A DNA stretch of 64,000 nt from Azospirillaceae bacterium. Lineage in GTDB: Bacteria > Pseudomonadota > Alphaproteobacteria > Azospirillales > Azospirillaceae. The position numbers and the translations under genes are program-made. The stretch spans positions 682,001 through 746,000 of the forward strand of contig JAPWJW010000003.1 in NCBI GenBank assembly GCA_028283825.1, in the 5' to 3' direction. The notes under the pieces are model-generated. The model worked only from the letters and a program-made list of their open reading frames with translations. It searched no databases and had not been told where the DNA came from. This document shows, piece by piece, positions 1-8,775 of the stretch. The stretch's first letter is position 1. Each line of letters opens with the position of its first letter.

Positions 1-1960
1 CGCGGATTTCCGCGATGAAGCGATCGGTCTGTTCCCGCAGGCGGTTGCTTTGTTGCACCAGGTCATGGGCGGTGGACAGCACCTTGCTGGCCTCGTCCCC
101 CGTCTCACGAGCGGACTGGGAAACCAGGACGATGGTCTGCGACACTTCCTGCGTACCGGCGGCAGCCTGGTTGACGTTGCGGGCGATTTCCTGCGTGGCG
201 GCACCCTGTTCCTCCACCGCGGCGGAAACGGCGGTGGCACCACCAGCCAGGTCGCCGACGCGCTGGGTGATGCCACGGATGCTGGTGGCGGCGCGGCGCG
301 CCTCTTCCTGAATGCCGGTGACCTGCGACTGGATTTCCTCCGTCGCCTGGGCGGTCTGATTGGCCAGGGCCTTGACCTCGGACGCCACCACGGTGAAGCC
401 CTTGCCGGCCTCACCCGCGCGCGCCGCCTCGATGGTGGCGTTCAGCGCCAGCAGGTTGGTCTGGCTGGCGATGCCCTGGATCAGTTGCACGATTTCGCCG
501 ATACGCTGGGCGGCGTCGGTCAGGCCACGCATGATGGCTTCCGCTTGCTGGCTGTCGTCCTGCACCTGGGACGCGACGCGGCTGGTTTCCACCGTCTGGC
601 GCCCGATCTCGCTGATGGAGGCGGACAGTTCCTCAGCCGCCGTCGCCACTGTCTGCACGTTGGCAGAGGTCTGCTCGGACGAGGCGGCGACGGACGCCGA
701 CTGGTGCTGCGCCCGGTCGGCGGTGGACGTCATGGCCTGGGCGGTCAGGGTCATCTGCTGAGCGCCGTCGGACACGGCCTGCACCACCTGGCGCACCCCC
801 GCCTCGAAATTGTCGGCCATCTGCAACATCAGGCGCTTGCGCTCCGCCTCCGCCGCCACGCGGTCCGCCTCGTTCTGGCGGCGCAGGCGGTCAGCCTCCA
901 CCATGCTGTCCTTGAAGACGGACACGGCCTTTGCCATCTCGCCCAACTCGTCCCCACGCTCGCCGCCGGGGATGTCGGTGGCGGTGTTGCCGGCCGACAG
1001 TTCGGTCATCGCCTGGCGCAGGCGGATGATGGGCCGCGACAGGCCGCGCCCCACGAACAGGGCGATGACGATGGCGGCCACCAGCACGACGACGGCGGCC
1101 CCAATCAGCGACCAGCGGCTGCTGCTCTCCACCTTGGCGAAGGAGGTGGTGTCCTTGATCAGTTCGACCACGGCCAGGGGCTCCCCCGCGAAGTCCTTGA
1201 TCAGGCCCAGGTAAATCTCAACCGGTTCCTTGCCCAACGTGGCGGGACGCATCACCGGCGTGCCGGCGAACGCGGTCGCCACCTCTTCCGGGGTCGCCAG
1301 GCTCTTCTGGTCGAAGGTGGCGCCAACGGTGGTCACCTTGCCGTCCGCGACGCGGTGGATGGCGATGTCGACGTTGAAGCTGGCCTTGATGCGCTGCACG
1401 AACTGCGGCGTCAGGGGGGCGGCCACATCAAAGGCGGCGAAGACCTTGCCGTCCTTCACCATGGGCACGACGGAATAGATGCCGAGATCGCCCTGCGGTC
1501 CCACCTCCAGCCCGGTGACGGGCTTCTGGTCGCGGTAGAGCTTGGCCACCGTGCGGCGGCGCGCGGTGACGTCATCACCGAAGGAGTCCGGCTTGTGCGC
1601 CCGGTAGACCGTCACGCCCGGCGCCTTGGTCAGCGACCAGGTGGCCAGCCCCATGGTCTTGGCGGCGTCATCCGCCTTGCCCAGCAGACCGGCCAGGGCG
1701 CCGCGATCCTCACGGGCGGTGGCGTCGATGACAGGCGGCAGGTTGGCCAGCGTGCCCGCCACCGCGGTGGTGGCCCGGCCCTCATATTCGAAGACCGCGA
1801 TGACGCTTTGATACTGCAGCATCATTTCCCGACGCAGCGCGATATCGGTGAGATTCTTCTGCTTGATCACGGCGATGACGCCCAGCACCGCACAGGTGCT
1901 GGCGGCGATCAGCGCGATGGCCAGGATCAACCTGGCGGCGATGGAACGGAAATGCTGCAT
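1..1960 (-). CDS. methyl-accepting chemotaxis protein (3' end beyond the window)
   Basis: Read on the minus strand from ATG at 1960, the frame stays open to the window edge (about 653 codons), so the C-terminus is missing. An N-terminal membrane segment (about residues 8-28) is followed by a periplasmic Cache-like sensor region. A second membrane segment ([17 protein letters not shown]) leads into a HAMP domain and the cytoplasmic signalling domain. The signalling hairpin tip ([21 protein letters not shown]) is the part that contacts CheA and CheW. No CheR/CheB genes lie nearby, so this is an unlinked receptor of unknown ligand. An AGGGG stretch lies just before the ATG. The Cache subtype is my inference; membership of the MCP family is clear. 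Confidence 0.93.
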   Translation of the reverse strand, partial: MQHFRSIAARLILAIALIAASTCAVLGVIAVIKQKNLTDIALRREMMLQYQSVIAVFEYEGRATTAVAGTLANLPPVIDATAREDRGALAGLLGKADDAAKTMGLATWSLTKAPGVTVYRAHKPDSFGDDVTARRRTVAKLYRDQKPVTGLEVGPQGDLGIYSVVPMVKDGKVFAAFDVAAPLTPQFVQRIKASFNVDIAIHRVADGKVTTVGATFDQKSLATPEEVATAFAGTPVMRPATLGKEPVEIYLGLIKDFAGEPLAVVELIKDTTSFAKVESSSRWSLIGAAVVVLVAAIVIALFVGRGLSRPIIRLRQAMTELSAGNTATDIPGGERGDELGEMAKAVSVFKDSMVEADRLRRQNEADRVAAEAERKRLMLQMADNFEAGVRQVVQAVSDGAQQMTLTAQAMTSTADRAQHQSASVAASSEQTSANVQTVATAAEELSASISEIGRQTVETSRVASQVQDDSQQAEAIMRGLTDAAQRIGEIVQLIQGIASQTNLLALNATIEAARAGEAGKGFTVVASEVKALANQTAQATEEIQSQVTGIQEEARRAATSIRGITQRVGDLAGGATAVSAAVEEQGAATQEIARNVNQAAAGTQEVSQTIVLVSQSARETGDEASKVLSTAHDLVQQSNRLREQTDRFIAEIR

Positions 1961-2305
1961 GATTGGGACCCCTGCCACTACCAATCCATTGATTGCGGAC
2001 AACGCCAAATCATCACGCCGAAAGCGCCCAAGCCGTGGGGCGTTCCGTCGATCGATAGCGATATCTTGATATGGGGGTATACATATCGAATGATAAAAAA
2101 TAATGAATACAGTTTCCGCGCATAACAGATATCAGGCTAGGAAAATCGCCCTTGGCGCGGCCGCTGGCCAGCCCACACGACGCGTTTGAAATGAAATAAC
2201 GAAACTATAAGAACAATATTACTTTGGATTTTCTCAAAAACCCGATCTTCGCGAATCTGCGCTGAAAAGCGAAACCGCAGCGGGCGGATCACGTCGCCCG
2301 GCGGA
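1961..2305. other. AT-rich intergenic region between MCP and cueR
   Basis: This 345-base stretch separates the MCP gene, which is transcribed away from it, from the 3' end of cueR. It is much richer in A and T than its surroundings, especially 2060-2125 and 2195-2250, and must contain the MCP promoter. A short dyad ATATC-TT-GATAT sits near 2060-2072. I see no convincing gene, and no flagellar-type promoter that I could assign with confidence. Confidence 0.4.
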
Positions 2306-2698
2306 TTATTCTTCACCGCCGAGATCGGCCAGGATGGGGCAGTCGGGCCGGTCGTCGCCAGCGCAACAATGGGACAGGTGGCGCAACGTGTCAGCCACCG
2401 CCTGCATCTCGCGGATGCGGGCGTCCAGATCGTCCAAGTGGCGCTGCGCGATGGCCTTGACCTCGCGGCTGGGCCGGTCGCGGTCACGCCACAGGGACAG
2501 CAGCTGGGCGATCTCCTCCAGGCTGAAGCCTAAGCCGCGCGACCGCTTGATGAAACGCAGCTCGTTCAGCGCGCGGGCATCGTATTCGCGATAATTGCCT
2601 TCCGACCGGCCGGCGGGGCGCACCAGACCCACCTGGTCGTAATAGCGGATCATCTTGATGCTGACGCCCGACGCCTTCGCCGCCTCGCCGATGTTCAT
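2306..2698 (-). CDS. cueR: Cu(I)-responsive MerR-family regulator CueR
   Basis: A 130-residue MerR-family activator. The N-terminal winged helix (MNIGEAAKASGVSIKMIRYY) is followed by a dimerisation helix and a C-terminal loop CCAGDDRPDCPIL. The two spaced cysteines match the Cu(I)/Ag(I)-binding loop of CueR. In the known family the metal-bound dimer untwists a promoter with a 19-base spacer, and such a promoter lies upstream of copA. The ATG at 2698 is 11 bases after the copA stop and has an AGGAG site overlapping that stop, so cueR is co-transcribed with its target. Longer upstream reading of the same frame runs into copA and is not needed. Confidence 0.93.
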   Translation of the reverse strand: MNIGEAAKASGVSIKMIRYYDQVGLVRPAGRSEGNYREYDARALNELRFIKRSRGLGFSLEEIAQLLSLWRDRDRPSREVKAIAQRHLDDLDARIREMQAVADTLRHLSHCCAGDDRPDCPILADLGGEE

Positions 2699-2709
2699 AA
2701 GGTGACTCC

Positions 2710-5190
2710 TCAGGCGGCGGGCTTGAAGCGGCGCAGGCGCAGGGCATTGGTCAAGACGCTGACGCTGGACAGCGCCATGGCGCCGGCCGCCACCATGGGC
2801 GACAGCAGCAGGCCCCACAGGGGATACAGCAGGCCGGCCGCCATGGGGATCAGCACGACGTTGTAACCGAAGGCCCAGGCCAGGTTCTGCCGGATGTTGC
2901 CCAGCACCGCCCGGCTGAGCGCCAGGGCCGTGGGCACGGCCATCAGGTCACCGCGCATCAGCACCACGTCGGCGGCCTCGATGGCGATGTCGGTGCCGGC
3001 CCCCATGGCCAGGCCGACATCGGCGGTGGCCAGGGCGGGGGCGTCGTTCACGCCGTCACCAACGAAGGCCACGCGGCCGTGACGCGCCTGAAGCGCCTTG
3101 ACCGCCGCGACCTTGCCCTCCGGCAGCACCTCGGCCACCACCTCCAGGTCAGATCCCAGGCTGCTGGCGACGGCCTTTGCGGTGCGGGCATTGTCGCCGG
3201 TGACCATCACCACCGCCAGGCCGGCAGCGCGCAACGCCGCCACGGCGGCGGCGGCATCCGGCTTCACCGGATCGGCCACCGCCAGGATGGCGGCCAGCTT
3301 GCCATCCACGGCGGCGTAGAGCGGGCTCTTGCCCTCCGTGGCCAGTCGGGCCGCGACCTCGGCGAAGGGGGCCACGCCGATGCCCAGGCGGGTCATGTAC
3401 CGGTCGGCGCCCACGGCGACGTTACGGTCCTGCACCCGCCCCCGGGCGCCGAAGCCGGGCACGGCTTCGAAGTTCGCGACCTCGGCGACCGTAAGGCTGC
3501 GAACGCCGGCACCGGTCACGATGGCCTGGGCGATGGGGTGTTCGGACAGCACCTCCACCGCCGCGACCAAGGCCAGCACCTCCGCCTCGTCAAAGCCGTC
3601 GGCGGCATGAAAATCGGTCAGCGTCGGCCGGCCCAGGGTCAGGGTGCCGGTCTTGTCGAAGGCCACGGCACGCACATCACGCAGGCCCTGAAGCGCGTCG
3701 CCCTGGCGGAACAGGATGCCCAGTTCCGCCGCCTTGCCGGTGCCCACCATGATGGAGGTGGGCGTGGCCAGGCCCATGGCGCACGGACAGGCGATGATCA
3801 GCACGGCCACGGCGTTGACCACGGCATAGCCCAGCCCCGGGCCGAAGAAGTACCAGGCGGCGAAGGTCAGCAAGGCGGCGGCGATGACGGCCGGCACGAA
3901 CCAGGCCGTCACCTGGTCCACCACCGCCTGGATGGGCAGCTTGGCGCCCTGGGCAGTTTCCACCATGCGCACGATCTGCGACAGCAGGGTGGCCGCCCCC
4001 ACCTTCTCCGCCCGGAAGCGGAAGGAACCGGCGCCATTGACCGTGCCGCCGACGACAGCGGCACCGGCCCCCTTCTCCACCGGCAGCGGTTCGCCGGTGA
4101 TCATGCTCTCATCCACAAAGGACGCGCCGTCCAGCACCGCGCCGTCCACCGGCACCCGCTCGCCCGGGCGGACCAGCACGACATCGCCCACCACCACCTC
4201 GGCGATGGGCAGTTCCACCGTCTGGCCACCGCGTTCCACCCGCGCGGTCTTGGCCTGCAGGGTCAGCAGGCGGCGGATGGCCTCGCTGGTGCGGCCCTTG
4301 GCCCGCGCCTCGAACAGGCGCCCCACCAGGATCAGGGTGATGATGACGGCCGCCGCCTCGAAATAGACATTGTCGGTGCCGGCCGGCAGCAGGCCCGGCA
4401 GGACGGTCGCGACGACGGAATAAAGGAAGGCGGCGCCAGAGCCCAACACCACCAGGGAATTCATGTCGGGCGTGCCGTTCACCAGGTTGGGCACACCCTT
4501 GGCAAAGAAGCGCCGGCCGGGCACGAACAGCACGAAGGCCGCCAACACCAGGCTGACCCAGCGCCAGGGCTGTTCGCCCAGGGTGGCCGCCAGCCAATGA
4601 TGGACGCCGGGGACGAAGTGGCGCGCCATCTCCACCCCGAACAAGGGCGCCGTCGCCACGGCGGCGATGGTCACCGACCGGGCCAGGTCGCGGATTTCCT
4701 GGGCGCGGGCCTCACGCTCCCGGTCCGCCTGATCGGCGCCGTCCTCCTGGTTCAAGGGGCGCGTCTCATAACCGGCCCTTGTCACGGCGGCCGCCACGGC
4801 GGCCGCGTCGCTGCCATCCACCAGCGACACGGTCGCCCGTTCCGTCGCCAGGTTGACATTGGCCGCGACCACGCCCGGCTGGCGGCGCAACACCTTTTCC
4901 ACCCGCGCCACGCAGGCCGCACAGGTCATGCCGGCCACGGCCAATTCCACCGCATGGGTGCCGGGCTCATACCCCGCCTTGGTGATGGCCGCCACCACTG
5001 CGGGCAATTGCGTCCGGTCGGCCAGGTCCACATGCGCGCGCTCGGTCGCCAGGTTGACCGTGGCGGCCGCCACGCCGGGCACGGCGGCGATCACCTTCTC
5101 CACCCGCCGGACGCAGCCGGCGCAGGTCATGCCCCCGACGGGAATGTCGATGCCGGTGGTGGCGGGGGCAAGGGCGGTGGCTTCGGACAT
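2710..5190 (-). CDS. copA: copper-translocating P1B-type ATPase CopA
   Basis: An 826-residue Cu(I) efflux ATPase of the inner membrane. Two N-terminal heavy-metal-associated domains carry GMTCAGC (Cys23/Cys26) and GMTCAAC. Eight membrane helices follow, with the ion-site motif CPC ([14 protein letters not shown]), the actuator motif TGEP, the phosphorylation motif DKTGTLT and the hinge [11 protein letters not shown]. All catalytic motifs are intact. The ATG at 5190 was chosen over one 21 bases upstream because a GGAGA site lies just before it and the first HMA domain starts soon after. It forms an operon with cueR and is driven by the CueR-type promoter at 5221-5251. Confidence 0.97.
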   Translation of the reverse strand: MSEATALAPATTGIDIPVGGMTCAGCVRRVEKVIAAVPGVAAATVNLATERAHVDLADRTQLPAVVAAITKAGYEPGTHAVELAVAGMTCAACVARVEKVLRRQPGVVAANVNLATERATVSLVDGSDAAAVAAAVTRAGYETRPLNQEDGADQADREREARAQEIRDLARSVTIAAVATAPLFGVEMARHFVPGVHHWLAATLGEQPWRWVSLVLAAFVLFVPGRRFFAKGVPNLVNGTPDMNSLVVLGSGAAFLYSVVATVLPGLLPAGTDNVYFEAAAVIITLILVGRLFEARAKGRTSEAIRRLLTLQAKTARVERGGQTVELPIAEVVVGDVVLVRPGERVPVDGAVLDGASFVDESMITGEPLPVEKGAGAAVVGGTVNGAGSFRFRAEKVGAATLLSQIVRMVETAQGAKLPIQAVVDQVTAWFVPAVIAAALLTFAAWYFFGPGLGYAVVNAVAVLIIACPCAMGLATPTSIMVGTGKAAELGILFRQGDALQGLRDVRAVAFDKTGTLTLGRPTLTDFHAADGFDEAEVLALVAAVEVLSEHPIAQAIVTGAGVRSLTVAEVANFEAVPGFGARGRVQDRNVAVGADRYMTRLGIGVAPFAEVAARLATEGKSPLYAAVDGKLAAILAVADPVKPDAAAAVAALRAAGLAVVMVTGDNARTAKAVASSLGSDLEVVAEVLPEGKVAAVKALQARHGRVAFVGDGVNDAPALATADVGLAMGAGTDIAIEAADVVLMRGDLMAVPTALALSRAVLGNIRQNLAWAFGYNVVLIPMAAGLLYPLWGLLLSPMVAAGAMALSSVSVLTNALRLRRFKPAA

Positions 5191-5220
5191 GGGCGGTCTC
5201 CTGAACGGCACTGTCCAGCA

Positions 5221-5251
5221 ACCATAGACCCTTCCATCATGGGAGGGTCAA
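5221..5251 (-). promoter_or_regulatory. CueR-type promoter/operator with 19-bp spacer
   Basis: Read on the minus strand, the -35 element TTGACC (5251-5246) and the -10 element TATGGT (5226-5221) are exactly 19 bases apart, the overlong spacer typical of MerR-family promoters. The spacer holds the imperfect dyad CCCTCCCATGATGGAAGGG, which closely resembles the CueR box of copA promoters (CCTTCC...GGAAGG). The ATG of copA is about 30 bases downstream. Confidence 0.9.
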
Positions 5252-5270
5252 GCGCTTGCTTGAGGCCAAG

Positions 5271-5301
5271 AAAAAGGGCGGGGTCGCAGGACCCCACCCT
5301 T
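5271..5301 (-). terminator. rho-independent terminator of era
   Basis: On the minus strand a 12-base stem AAGGGTGGGGTC / GACCCCGCCCTT (one G-T type mismatch) with a four-base loop is followed by TTTTTCTT. It lies 28 bases past the era stop and just before the copA promoter, so it insulates copA from era transcription. Confidence 0.85.
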
Positions 5302-5329
5302 CTTCACAAACCGAACCGGCCTCAGCGCG

Positions 5330-6385
5330 TCACGCGTTGAAGTCCAGGCCCCACTGGCTGTAGTTCTCGGCCTTTTCAGCCCAGTCCTCACGCACCTTCA
5401 CGAACAGCATGACGTGCACGCGGCGGTCCAGGATTTCCTCCAGGTCCGTGCGGGCCGCGGCACCGACAGCCTTGATCTTGGCCCCGCCCTTGCCCAGGAC
5501 GATGGCCTTCTGGTTGGGGCGCTGCACGTAGATCAGCTGGCTGATCTTCACCGAACCGTCGTCGAACTCCTCCCACGCCTCGGTCTCGACCGCGATGGCG
5601 TAGGGCAGTTCCTGGTGCAGTTGCAGGAACAGCTTTTCGCGCGTGATCTCGGCCGCCAGCAGGCGCATCGGCATGTCCGACAGCTGGTCGTCCGGGTACA
5701 GCCAGGGGCTTTCCGGCAGGCGGGCGGCCAGGCTGTCCATCAAGTCCTTCAGACCGTCGCCGGTCAGGGCGGAGATCATGAAGATATCGGTGAACACGCC
5801 CGTCTCGTTCAGGCTGGCGGCCAGGGCCAGCAGGCGCTCGTACGGGATCAGGTCGATCTTGTTCAGGATCAGGATGGCCTTGCGGTTCGACTGCTTCAGC
5901 CGTTCCACGATGCCGTTGGTGTCGTCATCCACCCGACGCGAGGCATCGACCAGCACCGCCAGCAAATCGGCCTCTTCCGCCCCGCTCCAGGCGGCGGCCA
6001 CCATGGCCCGCTCCAGCCGCTTCTTGGGCGTGAAGATGCCGGGCAGGTCCACGAACAGGATCTGGGCGCGGTCATGCATGCCGATGCCCAGCACGCGTGA
6101 GCGGGTGGTCTGCACCTTGGGGCTGACGATGGAGACCTTGCTGCCCACCGCGGCGTTCAGCAGCGTGGACTTGCCGGCATTGGGGGCGCCAACCAATGCC
6201 ACGAAGCCGCAACGCATGGGGGCCAGGTCGGGCCCCTCTTCGCCGTCGTCTTCCCCGTCCTCAAAATCGTCTTCAGCGTCGGCGAACGCCTCCTCCCCCG
6301 CCTCTTCCTCATGGGTGGGGGCGGCGCCGGCCACCGTGTCCTCATCGGGGGGAAGGCCGTCCTGGCCGTGATCCACTTCGCTCAT
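5330..6385 (-). CDS. era: GTPase Era
   Basis: A 351-residue ribosome-assembly GTPase that in the known family binds the 3' end of 16S rRNA. The G domain shows G1 GAPNAGKS, G3 DLPG (most Era proteins have DTPG), and G4 NKID. The C-terminal KH domain has the VLGKGGAKIK loop and the VKVREDW end. About 57 residues precede the G domain and are strongly acidic (EEAGEEAFADAEDDFEDG), longer than the usual 300-residue protein. The ATG at 6385 has GAGGG just before it; an ATG at 6394 is also possible. era normally follows rnc in alphaproteobacteria, but here the two are more than 5 kb apart. Confidence 0.95.
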   Translation of the reverse strand: MSEVDHGQDGLPPDEDTVAGAAPTHEEEAGEEAFADAEDDFEDGEDDGEEGPDLAPMRCGFVALVGAPNAGKSTLLNAAVGSKVSIVSPKVQTTRSRVLGIGMHDRAQILFVDLPGIFTPKKRLERAMVAAAWSGAEEADLLAVLVDASRRVDDDTNGIVERLKQSNRKAILILNKIDLIPYERLLALAASLNETGVFTDIFMISALTGDGLKDLMDSLAARLPESPWLYPDDQLSDMPMRLLAAEITREKLFLQLHQELPYAIAVETEAWEEFDDGSVKISQLIYVQRPNQKAIVLGKGGAKIKAVGAAARTDLEEILDRRVHVMLFVKVREDWAEKAENYSQWGLDFNA

Positions 6386-6625
6386 TACCCTCATATCCTT
6401 GAAAAACGACGGGCAGGCATCACCAAGACACCTGCCCGCCGCACCATGGGCGGGTTCATGACACAGACGGCCGGACAACACCAGCGACGGCCCGGCATCC
6501 AAGGATTGCACAGTGGGAACCGGTGCAACACCGCCTTGGAAATTTAACACGGGGTGGTCAACCCGAAGGGCTAGGCTCCGCGCCATCGGCCTCGGCCGCG
6601 TCAATAGTAACAGGAGCCCGCCTCA

Positions 6626-7636
6626 ATGTCCCTGCCGCATCGCCTCGCCCTCATCGCCCTGATGGCCCTTCCCCTGGCCCCGGCCACCGGCCTCGCCCGC
6701 GACCTGGATATCGAGGCGCACCGCGGCGGCCGCGCGCTGTGGCCGGAGAACACGCTGCAGTCCTTCGCCCACGCCCTGTCGCTGGGCGTGACCACGCTGG
6801 AACTGGACATGAACATCACCAAGGACGGTGAGGTCGTGATCTCGCATGAGCGGCACCTTAACCCGGACCTGGCCAAGGGGCCGGACGGAACTTACGTCAC
6901 CGCCCCCACCCCGGCCTTCTTCGACCTGACCCTGGCGCAGATCAAGACCTACGACGTGGGCCAATTGCGGCCCGGCAGCACCTACGGCAGCCACTTCCCC
7001 GACCAGCGCCCCATCCCCGGCACCAAAATCCCCACCTTGAAAGAGGTGATCGAGCTGGTGAAGCGGTCCGGCAACAAGACCGTAAAGCTGAACATTGAGA
7101 CCAAGATCGCCCCCGACCATCCCGAGGACAGCCCGGCGCCGGAAGTGTTCGTGGACAAGGTGCTGGCCGTGCTGAAGGCCGAGAAGTTCGAGGACCGGGT
7201 GATCATCCAGTCCTTCGACTGGCGCACCCTGCAGGTGGTGCAGCAGAAGGCGCCGGCCATCCTCACCTCCTACCTCACCGAGCAGGACCCGCGCGAGCCG
7301 TCGGTCAGCCTGACCGGCACCAGCGCCTGGACGGCCGGCTTCGACCCCGCCACCCACGGCGGCACCGTGCCCCAGGCCATCAAGGCCGCCGGCGGCAAGA
7401 TCTGGTCGCCGCTTTACACCGACGTCGACGCCAAGCTAGTGGATGAGGCGCACGGCCTGGGCCTGACCGTCATTCCCTGGACGGTGAACAAGCCGGAGGA
7501 CATCGCCCGCCTGATCGACATGGGCGTGGACGGCATCATCTCCGACCAGCCGGTGATCCTGCGTGAGACGGCGGCCACCAAGGGCATCGTCCTGCCCAAG
7601 GGCTACCCGGTCGATGCCGTGGCCAAGAAGCACTGA
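6626..7636 (+). CDS. secreted glycerophosphodiester phosphodiesterase
   Basis: A 336-residue GDPD-family enzyme that hydrolyses glycerophosphodiesters to glycerol-3-phosphate and an alcohol. A signal peptide (residues 1-25, ending near ATGLARD) points to the periplasm. The catalytic TIM-barrel motifs are present: [13 protein letters not shown] near the start, [17 protein letters not shown] for the metal and second catalytic histidine, and SDQPVIL near the end. Size and the extra loop make it GlpQ-like. An AGGAG site lies at proper distance before the ATG. It stands alone, divergent from era and upstream of the metA leader. Confidence 0.93.
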   Translation: MSLPHRLALIALMALPLAPATGLARDLDIEAHRGGRALWPENTLQSFAHALSLGVTTLELDMNITKDGEVVISHERHLNPDLAKGPDGTYVTAPTPAFFDLTLAQIKTYDVGQLRPGSTYGSHFPDQRPIPGTKIPTLKEVIELVKRSGNKTVKLNIETKIAPDHPEDSPAPEVFVDKVLAVLKAEKFEDRVIIQSFDWRTLQVVQQKAPAILTSYLTEQDPREPSVSLTGTSAWTAGFDPATHGGTVPQAIKAAGGKIWSPLYTDVDAKLVDEAHGLGLTVIPWTVNKPEDIARLIDMGVDGIISDQPVILRETAATKGIVLPKGYPVDAVAKKH

Positions 7637-7653
7637 CCCCCAATGGAAATGGC

Positions 7654-7680
7654 GGAGGCCTGCGTCCGGCGCGGGCCTCC
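7654..7680 (+). terminator. weak hairpin after the glycerophosphodiesterase gene
   Basis: A seven-base stem GGAGGCC / GGCCTCC with a 13-base loop lies 17 bases after the stop codon. There is no T-run, so it is at best a weak or factor-dependent end of transcription. It separates the upstream gene from the metA leader. Confidence 0.35.
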
Positions 7681-7710
7681 CCAACGTCGCTTGCCCATCG
7701 GCGGGACCAT

Positions 7711-7859
7711 CGCTAGTATCCCGCCCACATCAAGAGTTGGGGCGACGCCCAACGCCAACCTGCCGCTCCGGGCAAGGTGGCACCCCGCGAGGGGGATGGG
7801 GCCCGCCGGCAACAAAACGGACGAAGCCACTAGCGTCGCCCTCATGTGTAGGGAACGAC
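7711..7859 (+). promoter_or_regulatory. candidate riboswitch-like structured leader of metA
   Basis: The sequence folds by eye into a compact four-way junction. P1 is CCCACATC (7724-7731) with GATGGGG (7795-7801), with one bulged A. J1/2 is AAGA. P2 is GTTGGG/CCCAAC (7736-7741, 7748-7753) with loop GCGACG. P3 is 7754-7781, and P4 is CCCC-GCGA-GGGG (7783-7794). An outer stem CGCTAGT/ACTAGCG (7711-7717, 7829-7835) closes it. The P2 loop is fully complementary to CGTCGC at 7834-7839. That segment can instead form a hairpin (7835-7859) that traps the AGGG ribosome site. The ATCAAGAG start, four-helix order and P3 pattern recall S-box (SAM) riboswitches, but the kink-turn and several S-box core bases are missing. 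The class is unproven. Confidence 0.55.
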
Positions 7860-7865
7860 GTAGAA

Positions 7866-8771
7866 GTGCCGATCACCATTCCGGATGACCTTCCCGCCCG
7901 CCGCATTCTGGAAGCGGAGGGTGTCGATGTGATGCGCGAGACCGACGCGGTGCGTCAGGACATCCGGCCGCTGCGCATCGGCCTGCTGAACCTCATGCCC
8001 AACAAGATCAGCACGGAGACGCAGCTGGCCCGCCTGCTGGGTGCCAACCCGTTGCAGATCGAGCTGACGCTGGTGCGCATCACCGACCACGTGGCGCGCA
8101 ACACCCCGGCCGATCACCTGGAAGCCTTCTACCGTCCCTGGAGCGATGTCAGCGCCCAGCGTTTCGACGGCTTCATCGTCACCGGCGCGCCGGTCGAACG
8201 GCTGCCGTTCGAGGATGTGCGCTATTGGCCGGAACTGCGCACCATCTTCGACTGGACGCAGACCCACGTCCACCGCTGCCTCACCATCTGTTGGGCGGCG
8301 CAGGCGGCCCTGCATCATTTCCACGGCGTGCCCAAACATGCGCTGAATCAGAAGGCCTTCGGCGTCTTCCCCCACCGCAACCTGGCCCCGGCCTCGCCCT
8401 ACCTGCGTGGATTCTCCGACGATTTCGACGTTCCCGTCTCGCGCTGGACGGAGATGCGAAGGGAGGACATCCCCACCGACGGCGGTTTGCGCATCCTGGC
8501 GGCCAGCGACGACACCGGCGTCTGCCTGGTCGGTGACCCGGACCACCGCGCGCTGCACATGTTCAACCACCTGGAATACGACACCAACACCCTGGGCGAC
8601 GAATATCGCCGCGACGGTGGCGCCCAACTGCCCGCCAACTACTTCCCCGGCGGTGACCCCACCCGTACCCCGGGGAACCGGTGGCGCAGCCACGCGCACC
8701 TGCTGTTCGGCAACTGGATCAACGACATCTACCAGACCACGCCGTTCGACGCGCTGGCCATCGGCCGCTAG
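7866..8771 (+). CDS. metA: homoserine O-acyltransferase MetA, predicted acetyl-CoA specific
   Basis: A 301-residue MetA-family enzyme that acylates L-homoserine in the first committed step of methionine synthesis. The GTG start gives [19 protein letters not shown], colinear with E. coli MetA (MPIRVPDELPA). Catalytic Cys142 lies in TICWAAQAA, and the HMFNHLEYD motif carries the active-site His and Glu. Residue 111 is Glu (VTGAPVE). In characterised family members Glu at this place favours acetyl-CoA, and Gly (as in E. coli) favours succinyl-CoA, so homoserine O-acetyltransferase is the better name. An AGGGA site lies about 12 bases upstream, within a hairpin. Only four bases separate its stop from that of the convergent M23 gene. 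Confidence 0.95.
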   Translation: MPITIPDDLPARRILEAEGVDVMRETDAVRQDIRPLRIGLLNLMPNKISTETQLARLLGANPLQIELTLVRITDHVARNTPADHLEAFYRPWSDVSAQRFDGFIVTGAPVERLPFEDVRYWPELRTIFDWTQTHVHRCLTICWAAQAALHHFHGVPKHALNQKAFGVFPHRNLAPASPYLRGFSDDFDVPVSRWTEMRREDIPTDGGLRILAASDDTGVCLVGDPDHRALHMFNHLEYDTNTLGDEYRRDGGAQLPANYFPGGDPTRTPGNRWRSHAHLLFGNWINDIYQTTPFDALAIGR

Positions 8772-8775
8772 GAAC

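Noticed and set aside
50-2125. Long plus-strand open frame of 691 codons
   Set aside because: It is the antisense shadow of the MCP gene: composition is His/Gly/Arg-rich, no family is seen, and the opposite strand gives perfect MCP motifs.
3079-5340. Long plus-strand open frame antisense to copA
   Set aside because: High-GC shadow frame rich in His, Gly, Gln and Arg; copA on the other strand has all P-type ATPase motifs. The same reasoning removes the long frames at 15220-17235 and 56912-59332.
7771-7794. AAGGTGGCACCCCGCG resembling a T-box antiterminator core
   Set aside because: No specifier-loop stem of normal size is present, T-boxes are essentially unknown in alphaproteobacteria, and the bases are better explained by P3 and P4 of the four-way junction.
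7700-7865. SAM-II riboswitch, common before alphaproteobacterial met genes
   Set aside because: The short SAM-II pseudoknot pattern with its A-rich J and conserved GCTAAA end is not found anywhere in the leader.
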